Shown here one piece after another: positions 43,390-51,713 of a stretch of DNA of 64,000 nt. This stretch comes from RHKX01 sp963826475 (GTDB lineage: Bacteria > Actinomycetota > Thermoleophilia > Solirubrobacterales > 70-9). The notes beneath the pieces were generated by a model. It made no database searches. It had not been told where the DNA came from and saw nothing but the letters and a program-made list of their open reading frames with translations. The position numbers and the translations under genes are program-made. The DNA lies in contig CAWGXC010000003.1 of NCBI GenBank assembly GCA_963826475.1, forward strand, positions 310,001 to 374,000, written 5' to 3'. The stretch's first letter is position 1, and every line of letters starts with the position of its first letter.

Positions 43390-43402
43390 TACGATCGGCC
43401 AC
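43390..43402 (+). promoter_or_regulatory. Leaderless-type -10 element for the DMT-like transporter
   Basis: TACGAT (43390-43395) lies 7 bases before GTG 43403, without a Shine-Dalgarno sequence. Confidence 0.45.
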
Positions 43403-43840
43403 GTGGACCGGAACGTGGCGATCCTGCTGACTGCCGCCGCGGGCGGGTTGATCGCGCTGCAGGCGCCGATCAACTCCACCCTCGGCAGATCGACCGGGAG
43501 CCTCGCCGCGGCCCTGGTCTCGTTCGGAATCGGGACGATCGCCCTGGCTCTGATCGTCACGCTCTCGGGCCAGGCCGGGGGCGTCGCCTCCTTGACCGAG
43601 GTCGGTCCCGTCTACCTGATCGGCGGACTGCTCGGCGCCGTTTACGTGACCTGCGCCCTGATCGCGGTGAAATCCGTCGGCGCCGGCGGGGTTGCGGCGG
43701 CGACGATCACCGGCCAGCTGCTCGCCTCGATCGCGATCGACCGCATCGGGGCGTTCGGGCTCGAGCAGACCCCGCTGACCGCTACCCGAATCGCGGGTGT
43801 GGCGATGTTGCTCGTCGGGACGCTGCTGGTCGTTCGCTGA
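43403..43840 (+). CDS. DMT superfamily small transporter (YdcZ/DUF606-like)
   Basis: A 145-residue membrane protein with five predicted helices and the YdcZ/DUF606 pattern: LLTAAAGGLIALQAPINSTLG in the first helix, GSLAAALVSFGIGTIALALI, YLIGGLLGAVYVTCALIAV and AATITGQLLASIAIDRIG, with conserved polar residues near the first helix. These are half-size members of the drug/metabolite transporter superfamily that work as dimers; substrate unknown. It converges on the FAD-dependent oxidoreductase gene with a gap of 2 bases. Confidence 0.87.
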   Translation: MDRNVAILLTAAAGGLIALQAPINSTLGRSTGSLAAALVSFGIGTIALALIVTLSGQAGGVASLTEVGPVYLIGGLLGAVYVTCALIAVKSVGAGGVAAATITGQLLASIAIDRIGAFGLEQTPLTATRIAGVAMLLVGTLLVVR

Positions 43841-43842
43841 AC

Positions 43843-45003
43843 TCAAGCGGCGACGGGATCGCATACGCGGCCGGTCTCGTCGACGATCCCGGTATCGGCG
43901 ATGTTCAGGTAGTGGGTGAAGGCCCAGTTGACGAACGGCCCCGAGCTCATCGCCCGTAGCGCCGGTGCCAGCGCGCGAGGGGGCACCCTCGGGACGAGGT
44001 TCTGCACCCGCAGCATCCACTCGAACTTCCAGCGGTGCGACGCGTTGAAGTCGGCGTAGGCGCGCAATGCGTCCTCGCGCTTCGACCGTCCCTCCAGCAC
44101 CGACCTCAGCTCGCGCCCGCAGGCGATCCCGAAGTAGAAGGCGGGCCGGATGCCCTCCGCGGTCAGCGGCAGGCAGTGTCCGGCCGAGTCGCCGCAGAAG
44201 AAGACGCCGCGCGCGGCGCCCTCGCGCAGGCGATGTGGGATCCAGTTGCCCTGATAGCCGTCCGGGGGGAGCTCGAGCCGATCGGCGAGCTCCACAGTCG
44301 GGGCCTTAACGTGGAAGCGCGGGTCGAAGCTGCCTACGCCCACGCGAACCTCGTCTCCCGCCGGGAAGCTCCAGCCGTATCCGGCCGGGACCACGCCGCG
44401 CTCGATCCAGATCTCGAGATCTTCGCCGGCGCCGCCGGGATGGACCTCGAGCCCGCGCGAGAGGGGGGCTTCGGGCGGTTGGTAGCCGTCGTCGAGGACG
44501 CGTCGCCAGCCGAGCGCATCGACTACGAGCGGCGCCTCGACGACGCCGCGGTCGGTCTCGATCGTGATCGGCGCATCGCCAGCAGCGCCGAGAGTGCCCG
44601 CCGGGATGGCCTCGTCGGCGCGGCCGACGACCTTCGCGGTCTCGAATTCGGCGTCGCACTGGGTCCAGAGCAGGCCGCACAGCTCGGCGTAGTCGAAGGT
44701 CGAGAATGTCCAGGGCAGCTGCATCCTGGTGTCCGCGTGCGGCGTGTGGAAGACGAGCTCGTCGAAGGTCTGGCGGATGGAGGTGCTCAGGCCGAGGGCC
44801 TCGAGCCAGCCTGTCGGCGCCGCGCAGGCCGAGGTCTGGCGCTCACCGATCTCGTAGCGGTCGAGCACGAGCACGCGCGCGCTCGAGCCGGCGAGCTCCC
44901 GGGCGATCGTCAGGCCGGCGAAGCTCGCTCCACAGACGATCACGTCCCAGGAGCCGCCGATCGGCGTGCGCTCGGCGCCGCGCTTCGTCTTCCGGACCGG
45001 CAT
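43843..45003 (-). CDS. FAD-dependent oxidoreductase of the geranylgeranyl reductase type
   Basis: A 386-residue flavoprotein. The Rossmann FAD motif is WDVIVCGASFAGLTIARELAG, followed by VLVLDRYEIGERQTSACAA, a Cys-containing loop seen in geranylgeranyl reductase-type enzymes. The second FAD signature is GVFFCGDSAGHCLPLTAEGIRPAFYFG near residue 290. The family reduces isoprenoid chains of lipids or quinones, but several members act on other unsaturated substrates, so the assignment is only to the family. A -10-like TAGGCT lies 8 bases before the ATG. The gene is convergent with the small transporter. Confidence 0.85.
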   Translation of the reverse strand: MPVRKTKRGAERTPIGGSWDVIVCGASFAGLTIARELAGSSARVLVLDRYEIGERQTSACAAPTGWLEALGLSTSIRQTFDELVFHTPHADTRMQLPWTFSTFDYAELCGLLWTQCDAEFETAKVVGRADEAIPAGTLGAAGDAPITIETDRGVVEAPLVVDALGWRRVLDDGYQPPEAPLSRGLEVHPGGAGEDLEIWIERGVVPAGYGWSFPAGDEVRVGVGSFDPRFHVKAPTVELADRLELPPDGYQGNWIPHRLREGAARGVFFCGDSAGHCLPLTAEGIRPAFYFGIACGRELRSVLEGRSKREDALRAYADFNASHRWKFEWMLRVQNLVPRVPPRALAPALRAMSSGPFVNWAFTHYLNIADTGIVDETGRVCDPVAA

Positions 45004-45017
45004 GGCCGGAGAGCCTA
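45004..45017 (-). promoter_or_regulatory. Leaderless-type -10 element for the FAD oxidoreductase gene
   Basis: On the minus strand TAGGCT (45017 to 45012) lies 8 bases before ATG 45003. Confidence 0.45.
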
Positions 45018-45123
45018 GATCACGGCCGCAGCATCCAGCAGGAAATCGGTGTCAACCAACCTGCTCGAGGCCGGAGCGGACGCCCCGATGGGGACCGCAT
45101 CGCGGCCGAGGGCCCGTCTTTGC

Positions 45124-45138
45124 CATGATCCCGCGTCG
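45124..45138 (+). promoter_or_regulatory. -10-like element before rpsA
   Basis: CATGAT (45124-45129) lies 9 bases before ATG 45139. It is one base off TATGAT and would make ATG 45139 leaderless. Confidence 0.35.
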
Positions 45139-46659
45139 ATGTCCGCCGTTCAGACAGCAGGCGCAACCCTGCTCGCGCCCGAAGGAGCCACCCCCGTGGA
45201 GGGCTCCGATGGCCTCCTCTTGGAGCTCAACGGCGAGATCTTCCCCAACTACGACGCGACGATCCACCACTTCGACGAGAGCGAGGTCGTCACCGGCACC
45301 GTCGTCAGGATCGACAAGGACGAGGTCCTGCTCGACATCGGCTGGAAGTCGGAGGGCATCATCCCCTCCCACGAGCTCTCCATCCGCCGTTCGGTTGACC
45401 CCGCCGATGAAGTTTCGCTCGGTGAGAGCGTCGACGCCCTGGTCCTCACCAAGGAGGACTCCGAGGGTCGTCTGATCCTCTCCAAGAAGCGCGCCCGCTT
45501 CGAGAAGGCGTGGCGCAAGATCGAAGCCGCCGCCGAATCCGGTGAGCCGGTCGAGGGCGTCGTCATCGAGGTCGTCAAGGGCGGACTCATCCTCGACCTC
45601 GGGGTCCGCGGCTTCCTGCCCGCCTCCCTCGTCGACATTCGCCGCGTGCACAACCTCGAGGAGTTCACGGGGCAGACGATCGAGTGCAAGGTGATCGAGC
45701 TCAACCGCAGTCGCAACAACGTGGTGCTCAGCCGCCGTGCCGTCCTCGAGGACGAGCGCAAGGAGGTCCGCGAGCAGATCCTGGGCCGTCTGCAGCCGGG
45801 TCAGGTCGTCGAGGGCAAGGTCTCCAACATCGTCGACTTCGGCGCGTTCGTCGACCTCGAGGGCATCGATGGGCTGATCCACATCTCCGAGATCTCCTGG
45901 AGTCACGTCAACCATCCTTCCGAGGTCCTCAAGATCGGCGAGACGGTCAAGGTCAAGGTGCTCGACATCGATCGCGATCGCCAGCGCATCTCGCTCGGCC
46001 TCAAGCAGACGCAGGAGGATCCGTGGCAAACGGTGCTCAACTCCTACGGACCCGGTTCCTCGCTCTCGGGCAAGGTCACGAAGGTCGTCGCGTTCGGCGC
46101 GTTCGTCGAGATCGTTCCCGGCGTCGAAGGCCTCGTGCACATCTCCGAGCTTGCAGAGCACCACGTCGAGACCCCTGGTGAGGTCGTCCAGCCCGGCGAG
46201 GAGGTCCGCGTCAAGATCCTCGAGATCGACGAGGAGCGCCGCCGCATCTCGCTCTCGATCAAGCGGGTTGGCGAGGGCGGCCTGCCGCTGCGCGACGCCT
46301 TCCAGGCCGCTCAGGCCGGCACCGAGCCCGCCGACGGCTCGGCGCCCGAGCTCGGCCTCTCCGAGGACGTCTTCGGTGGCGGCTCCGGCGGACTCGAGAT
46401 CACGGATGAGGACCTCGCGGCCGCCCATGCCGAGGTCGCCGCCGAGGCCGAGGCGGCCAACGCCCAGAACGAGGCCGCCGGTGCCGCGGATCCTGCGCCG
46501 GCAGACGGAGCCGCCGAGGCTCCCGCAGACGAAGAGGCGCCTGCCGACGACGCCGAGGAGCCTGACGAGGCGCTGACCGCCGAGGACGCGGCGACGGAGG
46601 CCCCAGAGGCGGGCGCAGAGCCCGTCGCCCCTACAGATTCCGAGGACGACGACTCCTGA
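45139..46659 (+). CDS. rpsA: 30S ribosomal protein S1
   Basis: Bacterial S1, which helps mRNA binding on the ribosome. About 506 residues with four S1/OB domains: VVTGTVVRIDKDEVLLDIGWKSEGIIP, EGVVIEVVKGGLILDLGVRGFLPASL, VVEGKVSNIVDFGAFVDLEGIDGLIHISEISW and LSGKVTKVVAFGAFVEIVPGVEGLVHISEL. A 120-residue acidic, Ala/Glu-rich tail follows. Two starts are possible: ATG 45139, which may be leaderless, and GTG 45196, which has GAAGGAG 8 bases upstream; the shorter version would still hold all four domains. I list the longer. coaE starts 4 bases after the stop. Confidence 0.93.
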   Translation: MSAVQTAGATLLAPEGATPVEGSDGLLLELNGEIFPNYDATIHHFDESEVVTGTVVRIDKDEVLLDIGWKSEGIIPSHELSIRRSVDPADEVSLGESVDALVLTKEDSEGRLILSKKRARFEKAWRKIEAAAESGEPVEGVVIEVVKGGLILDLGVRGFLPASLVDIRRVHNLEEFTGQTIECKVIELNRSRNNVVLSRRAVLEDERKEVREQILGRLQPGQVVEGKVSNIVDFGAFVDLEGIDGLIHISEISWSHVNHPSEVLKIGETVKVKVLDIDRDRQRISLGLKQTQEDPWQTVLNSYGPGSSLSGKVTKVVAFGAFVEIVPGVEGLVHISELAEHHVETPGEVVQPGEEVRVKILEIDEERRRISLSIKRVGEGGLPLRDAFQAAQAGTEPADGSAPELGLSEDVFGGGSGGLEITDEDLAAAHAEVAAEAEAANAQNEAAGAADPAPADGAAEAPADEEAPADDAEEPDEALTAEDAATEAPEAGAEPVAPTDSEDDDS

Positions 46660-46663
46660 TCGG

Positions 46664-47257
46664 ATGCCCGGGCCCTCGCTGATCGGGCTGACCGGGGGGA
46701 TCGCCGCAGGCAAGTCCGAGGCGCTGCGGATACTCGGGGAGCTTGGTGCCGCGACGGTCTCGACCGACGCGATCGTCCACGAGCTGCTCGGCAGCTCTGA
46801 GGTCCGCGACCGACTGGTCGGGCGCTGGGGAGCGGATGTCGCTCCCGACGGCGGGATCGACCGAGGCCGCGTCGGCGCCATCGTCTTCGCCGACCCCGGC
46901 GAGCTGACCTGGCTGGAGTCGGTGCTGCACCCGCTCGTCGCCGCCCGCGTCATCGATTGGCGCCGCGGATTGACGGATGATGTGAGCGTGGCGGTCGTGG
47001 AAGTCCCGCTCCTCTTCGAGGGGTCCATGGAACCGATCTTCGATCGGACGATCGCCGTGATCGCTGCAGATGAAAAAAGAGAGGTACGGGCGGGAGAGAG
47101 GGGAACGGGGGACCTGGAGGCCCGCAACGGCCGGCAGCTCAGCCAGGAGGAGAAGGCGAAGCGGGCCAGTCACGTGGTCGTCAACGACGATGCCATCGAG
47201 GACCTCGAGGGCCAGCTTCGCGACCTCTATCCGCAGCTCGAGGGAGCCGGTGGATGA
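46664..47257 (+). CDS. coaE: Dephospho-CoA kinase
   Basis: Last step of coenzyme A synthesis. The 197-residue P-loop kinase has IGLTGGIAAGKSEALRIL (Walker A), VSTDAIVHELLG with the catalytic Asp, EVPLLFEGSMEPIFD and RQLSQEEKAKRASHVVVNDD. It starts 4 bases after rpsA and overlaps the next gene by 4 bases. A short stretch after VIAADEKRE (with AAAAAA at about 47071) is less GC-rich, but the family motif continues in frame, so there is no frameshift. The pantothenate genes further along belong to the same pathway. Confidence 0.94.
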   Translation: MPGPSLIGLTGGIAAGKSEALRILGELGAATVSTDAIVHELLGSSEVRDRLVGRWGADVAPDGGIDRGRVGAIVFADPGELTWLESVLHPLVAARVIDWRRGLTDDVSVAVVEVPLLFEGSMEPIFDRTIAVIAADEKREVRAGERGTGDLEARNGRQLSQEEKAKRASHVVVNDDAIEDLEGQLRDLYPQLEGAGG

Positions 47258-47901
47258 GCGCTGCGCGGTCCGGAACGAGGAGTGCGAGCCCGACCCGCGG
47301 CGCATCGCGGCGACGCACGAGCGCCGCGGTGGCGCGCCGGACCAGGCTGCGCCGGGTGCTGTTCGGGCTGGTCCTCCTTCTCTGCGTGGGGGTGGCGATC
47401 GGCGTCTGGCGATACGACTTCGGGGACAAGCTCCAAGAGCTGACCCTTCCCCTGCGCCACGACGACATCATTCGCCAGCAGGCCAGGGAGAAGAACGTCC
47501 CCGCGGACCTGATCGCCGCCGTCATCTACAAGGAGTCGAAGTTCGAGGATCAGACCTCCTCGGCCGGGGCCCGCGGCCTGATGCAGATCACGCCCGCGAC
47601 CGCCGACACCATCGAGAACCTCTCCGGCGGCCAGACCTTCGTCTACGACGACCTCGCCGATCCGGATCTCAACATCCGCTACGGAACCTTCTACCTCCAC
47701 TACCTGATCGAGAAGTACGACAACAACCTCGTCGCCGTGCTCTCCGCTTACAACGCCGGCGAGGGCAACGCCGACGCCTGGGGCGGGGTGGCGATGAGGG
47801 AGAGCGACATCAGGTTCCCTGAAACGCGCGATTACGTCGACGAGATCCTCGAAAAGCGCGTCGAGTACCGGGACAAGTACTCGAGCGAGCTGGGGCTGTA
47901 G
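47254..47901 (+). CDS. Lytic transglycosylase, SLT domain
   Basis: Cell-wall lytic enzyme, 215 residues. A basic N-terminus rich in Arg and Ser (about 30 residues) leads to one transmembrane helix (VLFGLVLLLCVGVAIGVW), so the catalytic domain faces outside. The SLT domain has the catalytic Glu94 in IYKESKFEDQ, then GARGLMQITPATADTI, DPDLNIRYGTFYLHYLI and VLSAYNAGEGNADAWGG. This is the YjbJ/Slt70-like single-domain form. It overlaps coaE by 4 bases. Confidence 0.92.
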   Translation: MSAARSGTRSASPTRGASRRRTSAAVARRTRLRRVLFGLVLLLCVGVAIGVWRYDFGDKLQELTLPLRHDDIIRQQAREKNVPADLIAAVIYKESKFEDQTSSAGARGLMQITPATADTIENLSGGQTFVYDDLADPDLNIRYGTFYLHYLIEKYDNNLVAVLSAYNAGEGNADAWGGVAMRESDIRFPETRDYVDEILEKRVEYRDKYSSELGL

Positions 47902-47908
47902 CGTCGGA

Positions 47909-48283
47909 CTAGGTCTCTTCCGTCGCCTTCCAGACCCACCAGGCCGCGACGAATTGCAGTGGAAGCCGGGCCCACAGCGCCGCGGGTGGGATCTGCTCGT
48001 AGCGCTCGGGATGCATGGTCATGTGGACGTTGGCGGGGAAGACGGCTGCGAGCACGCCGAGCAGCCACCAGCGGGCGAAGGCGCGGCCCCACGGCGGGAT
48101 CACGGCGGCGCCGCCGATGATCTCGGCGACGCCGCTCCAGAGCACCATCTCGTGGTGCTTCGGGACGTAGTCGGGCATGATCGCCTCGTAGACCTTCGGG
48201 ACCCGGAAGTGGTTGATGCCGCCGAGGATCCAGAAGGCGGCGAGCAGGCGCTGAGAGGTCGTCATGCGACCAAACATATTCAT
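47909..48283 (-). CDS. DoxX-like membrane protein
   Basis: A 124-residue membrane protein with four helices (LLAAFWILGGINHF, VLWSGVAEIIGGAAVIP, WWLLGVLAAVFPANVHM, LPLQFVAAWWVWKATEE), matching the DoxX-like pattern with GINHF and NVHMTMHPE. Function of small DoxX proteins is unclear (redox or oxidative stress is suggested for some). I place the start at ATG 48283, with GGAAG in front, or six codons further in. The frame is open far into the opposite strand of uvrB, but that part has no coding sense. Divergent from uvrB. Confidence 0.8.
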   Translation of the reverse strand: MNMFGRMTTSQRLLAAFWILGGINHFRVPKVYEAIMPDYVPKHHEMVLWSGVAEIIGGAAVIPPWGRAFARWWLLGVLAAVFPANVHMTMHPERYEQIPPAALWARLPLQFVAAWWVWKATEET

Positions 48284-48304
48284 CGGGTCGCTTCCGCTGC
48301 TCGC

Positions 48305-48316
48305 TAACCTCGGTGG
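48305..48316 (+). promoter_or_regulatory. Leaderless-type -10 element for uvrB
   Basis: TAACCT (48305-48310) lies 6 bases before GTG 48317. No GAAC-N4-GTTC LexA box is visible near it. Confidence 0.5.
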
Positions 48317-50320
48317 GTGCCTGAGTTCAAGCTCAATTCCGCCTACTCGCCGACCGCCGACCAGCCGAAGGCGATCGAGGCGCTCGCCAGAGGCATCGAG
48401 CGGGGGGAGAGGTTTCAGACGTTGCTCGGCGCCACCGGCACCGGCAAGACCTTCACGATGGCGGCGACGATCGAGAAGCTCGGTCGCCCGGCGCTCGTGA
48501 TCGCCCACAACAAGACGCTGGCCGCGCAGCTCTGCAACGAGTTCCGCGAGTTCTTCCCGGAGGCGGCCGTCGAGTACTTCGTCTCCTACTACGACTACTA
48601 CCAGCCCGAGGCGTACGTGCCGGCGCAGGATCTCTACATCGAAAAGGACGCGACGGTCAACGACGAGATCGACCGCCTGCGGCACGCGGCGACGGCCGGG
48701 CTGTTCGCGCGCCGTGACGTGATCATCGTGGCGTCGGTCTCCTGCATCTACGGGATCGGGTCGCCGAAGCTCTACCGCGAGCAGATGATCCTGTTCAAGA
48801 TCGGCGAGGAGGTCGAGCGCGAGACGTTGTTCCGGCAGATGGTCGCGATGCAGTACACGCGCAACGACATGATCCTGACGCGCGGATCGTTCCGCGTGAT
48901 GGGCGAGGTGCTGGAGGTCTATCCCGCATTCGCCGAGTCGGCTTACCGGATCGCCATGTTCGGGGATCTCGTCGAGGCGATCACCCACTTCGACCCGCTC
49001 ACCGGCGAGGTCCTCGACGAGGTCGACCACGTCGCCGTCTGGCCCGCCACTCATTACGTGACGAAGGAGGAGACGATCGAGCGCGCGGTCGACCAGATCC
49101 GCTTCGAGCTCGAGGAGCAGGTCAAATGGTTCGAGGAGCGCGGCAAGGACCTCGAGGCGCATCGCCTCCGGCAGCGGACCCAGTACGACCTCGAGATGAT
49201 GAAGGAGCTCGGGTTCTGCAACGGGATCGAGAACTACTCCCGGATCCTCGATGACCGGCCCGCCGGCAGTGCTCCCCACACCCTCGTCGACTACTTCCCG
49301 AGCGACTTCGTCGTCTTCATCGACGAGTCGCATCAGACGGTGCCCCAGATCGGCGGCATGTACGAGGGCGACAGATCGAGGAAGCTGACCTTGGTCGATC
49401 ACGGGTTCCGGCTGCCGAGCGCGATCGACAACCGACCGCTGAAGTTCGACGAGTTCCTCGACCGCGTCAACCAGGTGGTGATGGTCTCGGCGACCCCCGG
49501 TGAGTTCGAGCGCACGAAGGCGAGCAGCGTGATCGAGCAGATCGTCCGTCCGACCGGGATCATCGATCCCCCGATCGAGGTCCGCGAGACCCGCAATCAG
49601 ATCGACGACCTGATGAACGAGGTGCGCAAGGTCGCCGAGCGCAAGGAGCGGACGCTGGTCACGACCCTGACCAAGAAGATGTCGGAGGATCTGACGGAGT
49701 ACCTGCTCGAGCACGGTTTCCGCGTCCGCTATCTGCACTCCGAGGTGGACACGATCGAGCGAATCCAGATCATCCGCGACCTCCGCCTGGGGGAGTACGA
49801 CGTCCTCGTCGGCGTCAACCTCTTGCGCGAGGGTCTCGACATCCCCGAGGTCGGCCTGGTCGCGATCCTCGACGCCGACAAGGAAGGCTTCCTGCGGGGT
49901 TCGACCAGCCTGATCCAGACCATCGGGCGGGCTGCCCGCAACATCAACGGCAGGGTGCTCATGTACGCCGACAAGGAGAGCGAGGCGATGCGCACGGCGA
50001 TCCGCGAAACGGACAGACGGCGCGAGATCCAGGTCGCCTACAACACCGAGCACGGGATCACCCCCGAGACCGTCTCCAAGGGAATCAGCGACATGTCCGA
50101 GTTCCTCGCGATGGAGTCGAACGCGCCGCGCAAGCGCAGGCGCACCAAGGCAACGCTGGACGGCAGGACGATCGAGAGCCCCGAGGACCTGCAGCGGGTG
50201 ATCGTCTCGATCGAGGAGGAAATGCTCGCCGCTGCCGAGGAGCTCCGCTTCGAGGAGGCCGGCAGGCTGCGGGACGAGCTCAAGGAGCTGCGACGGGATC
50301 TCGAGGGAATGCGCGCTTGA
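48317..50320 (+). CDS. uvrB: UvrABC excision repair subunit B
   Basis: DNA damage-verification helicase of nucleotide excision repair. The 667-residue protein has GATGTGKTFTMAATIEKL (Walker A), the beta-hairpin VSYYDYYQPEAYVPAQD, VFIDESHQTVPQIGGMY (Walker B region), LVTTLTKKMSEDLTEYL, VLVGVNLLREGLDIPEVGLVAILDADKEGFLR, and the C-terminal UVR domain with EEMLAAAEELRFEEAGRLRDELKEL that contacts UvrC. uvrA lies 1.4 kb downstream on the same strand, separated by a DivIVA-like gene. Confidence 0.97.
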   Translation: MPEFKLNSAYSPTADQPKAIEALARGIERGERFQTLLGATGTGKTFTMAATIEKLGRPALVIAHNKTLAAQLCNEFREFFPEAAVEYFVSYYDYYQPEAYVPAQDLYIEKDATVNDEIDRLRHAATAGLFARRDVIIVASVSCIYGIGSPKLYREQMILFKIGEEVERETLFRQMVAMQYTRNDMILTRGSFRVMGEVLEVYPAFAESAYRIAMFGDLVEAITHFDPLTGEVLDEVDHVAVWPATHYVTKEETIERAVDQIRFELEEQVKWFEERGKDLEAHRLRQRTQYDLEMMKELGFCNGIENYSRILDDRPAGSAPHTLVDYFPSDFVVFIDESHQTVPQIGGMYEGDRSRKLTLVDHGFRLPSAIDNRPLKFDEFLDRVNQVVMVSATPGEFERTKASSVIEQIVRPTGIIDPPIEVRETRNQIDDLMNEVRKVAERKERTLVTTLTKKMSEDLTEYLLEHGFRVRYLHSEVDTIERIQIIRDLRLGEYDVLVGVNLLREGLDIPEVGLVAILDADKEGFLRGSTSLIQTIGRAARNINGRVLMYADKESEAMRTAIRETDRRREIQVAYNTEHGITPETVSKGISDMSEFLAMESNAPRKRRRTKATLDGRTIESPEDLQRVIVSIEEEMLAAAEELRFEEAGRLRDELKELRRDLEGMRA

Positions 50321-50355
50321 TCGCCCTGAATGGGTAGGCTGCGGCTAAGGGCGCC

Positions 50356-50371
50356 GGGCTATGAGCAGCCC
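50356..50371 (+). terminator. Weak hairpin after uvrB
   Basis: GGGCT and AGCCC pair around ATGAGC, 35 bases after the uvrB stop. The stem is short and lacks a T tract. Confidence 0.25.
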
Positions 50372-50420
50372 TCGCCGATACCACTAGGGGGATGCGGATA
50401 AAAGGTGCGCTTTACGGGCA

Positions 50421-50449
50421 TTGAGGCGTCACGGAACCTTCGCTAGATT
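50421..50449 (+). promoter_or_regulatory. Promoter of the coiled-coil DivIVA-like gene
   Basis: TTGAGG (50421-50426) and TAGATT (50444-50449) are 17 bases apart. The -10 ends 8 bases before ATG 50458, so the transcript would be leaderless; this is the one leaderless case with a well-placed -35. Confidence 0.6.
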
Positions 50450-50457
50450 GGGTGGCA

Positions 50458-51579
50458 ATGGATAAAGAACAGATTCTTCGAGACGATTTCCCGACGACCC
50501 GTAAGGGCTGGGACCCCGACGCCGTCCGCGAGCACCTGGAGGTCGTCGCCGCGTCGATGCCGGACCCCGCGGATCTGGTGCCGCCTCCGGCGCCCGTGGT
50601 CGAGCCGTCGCTCGCCGAGTTCGCGGCTGAGCGCGTCCGGGGTGTCATCGACGCCGCCGAGCAGGCCGCCGACGGGATCGAGACCGAGGCCCGCACCGAG
50701 GCCACGAAGCTCGTCAGCGATGCGCGCGCGGAGTCCGAGGGGATGGTCAGCAACGCCCGGGCCGAGTCCGAGGGAATGCTCAGCCAGGCCCGCGCGGAAT
50801 CCGAGAACACGCTGAACTCGGCGCGCGCCGAGGCCGAATCGACGCTGAGCGCCGCCCGAGCCGAGTCGGAGCAGATGCTCAGCTCCGCTCGCAGCGAGTC
50901 GGAGCGGATGCGCGCCGAGGCGAAGGAGGAGGCCGCGATGCGCGTCGATCAGGCACGCAGCGCCGTCGAGGGTCTGATCTCCCAGGCCGATCAGCTCCGC
51001 GATCGCGTCGGGGTGCTCGGCGACGAGCTCGCCGGGAGCATCCGCTCCAGCGCCGCGACCGTTGCCGAGTTCGCGCCTCCCCCGGTGATCCCGGAGCCGA
51101 CCCCTCCGCCGGCGCCCGAGCCGACGCCGGAGCCCGTCCCCGAGCCCACGCCGGAGCCGGTTCCCGAGCCCACGCCTGACCCGGTTCCCGAGCCGACTCC
51201 GGACCCGGTTCCCGAGCCGACTCCGGACCCGACGCCCGAGCCGGAGCCGGCACCCGAGCCCGTCCTGGAGGAGGAGCCCGAGGAGCTCGCAGTTCCGGAG
51301 CCGGCTCCGGAACCCGTGGCGGCCTCCGACAAGGGGTCGGCGACGACCGAGGATCTGATCGCCCAGCTGCGCGGCGACTCTCCATCGAACGCCGGCGACG
51401 GCGGAGCGGCTCCTCAGACGCTGAGCTCCGACCTCGGAGCGGCACGCCTGGTGGCCATGAATATGGCGCTCGAAGGCGCCTCTCGCGAGCAGATCTCGAC
51501 TCAAATCGACTCCGAGTTCGGCGCTGTGCCGGATCTCGACGGGCTGCTGGACGAGGTATTCGCCCGCGCCGGCCGCTGA
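50458..51579 (+). CDS. DivIVA-like hendecad coiled-coil protein with Pro/Glu repeats
   Basis: A 373-residue protein of unknown function. The N-terminus (ILRDDFPTTRKGWDPDAVRE) looks like the start of DivIVA/GpsB proteins, which sense curved membranes and recruit wall enzymes. Residues 78-176 form nine consecutive 11-residue repeats of the type ARAESEGMLSQ, a hendecad coiled coil. Residues 220-259 are five PEPTPxPV octads, encoded by 24-base tandem repeats, forming a stiff linker. The final 55 residues (SSDLGAARLVAMNMALEGAS) are a helical domain of unknown kind. It lies between uvrB and uvrA without evident repair role. A cell-pole or scaffold role is inference. Confidence 0.75.
   Translation: MDKEQILRDDFPTTRKGWDPDAVREHLEVVAASMPDPADLVPPPAPVVEPSLAEFAAERVRGVIDAAEQAADGIETEARTEATKLVSDARAESEGMVSNARAESEGMLSQARAESENTLNSARAEAESTLSAARAESEQMLSSARSESERMRAEAKEEAAMRVDQARSAVEGLISQADQLRDRVGVLGDELAGSIRSSAATVAEFAPPPVIPEPTPPPAPEPTPEPVPEPTPEPVPEPTPDPVPEPTPDPVPEPTPDPTPEPEPAPEPVLEEEPEELAVPEPAPEPVAASDKGSATTEDLIAQLRGDSPSNAGDGGAAPQTLSSDLGAARLVAMNMALEGASREQISTQIDSEFGAVPDLDGLLDEVFARAGR
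50722..50919 (+). repeat. Six 33-base units encoding 11-residue coiled-coil repeats
   Basis: Consecutive codon blocks encode ARAESEGMVSN, ARAESEGMLSQ, ARAESENTLNS, ARAEAESTLSA, ARAESEQMLSS and ARSESERMRAE. Less regular units flank them on both sides. Confidence 0.8.
51115..51234 (+). repeat. Five 24-base tandem repeats (PEPTPxPV)
   Basis: Units start at 51115, 51139, 51163, 51187 and 51211; the third and fourth differ at only a few third-codon positions. In-frame length change by unit gain or loss is likely between strains. Confidence 0.8.
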
Positions 51580-51694
51580 CTGCCGGGAGGCGCCGGCTCG
51601 GCGTCATCCTCGGCTCACCACCGGATGACAGCATCGCCTCGTCTTCCTTGATCTGGCGGCGCCCGGCCTCGTCAGCCGAGAATTCCCTCAAGGG

Positions 51695-51706
51695 GAACAT
51701 CCGTTC
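51695..51706. promoter_or_regulatory. Probable LexA (SOS) box in the uvrA promoter
   Basis: GAACATCCGTTC fits the GAAC-N4-GTTC core of Gram-positive/actinobacterial LexA operators. It ends 7 bases before the -10-like TAGACT of uvrA, a position where LexA would block RNA polymerase. Confidence 0.6.
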
Positions 51707-51713
51707 GGTTCTC

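Noticed and set aside
44035..45018. Plus-strand open frame opposite the FAD oxidoreductase
   Set aside because: The minus-strand product has clear FAD motifs; the plus frame has none.
47068..47110. Frameshift in coaE at an A run
   Set aside because: CoaE motifs before and after the run are in the same frame, so the gene is intact.
48266..48316. LexA box before uvrB
   Set aside because: AAACATATTCAT is the nearest sequence and does not satisfy GAAC-N4-GTTC.
48284..50053. Very long minus-strand open frame opposite uvrB
   Set aside because: It is the upstream extension of the DoxX-like frame and mirrors uvrB in antisense; composition (Asp/Leu/Arg/His-rich) is that of a GC-rich shadow frame, with no domain.
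51115..51234. 24-base repeats as CRISPR-like array
   Set aside because: Repeats are directly adjacent, in frame and encode Pro/Glu octads; there are no spacers.
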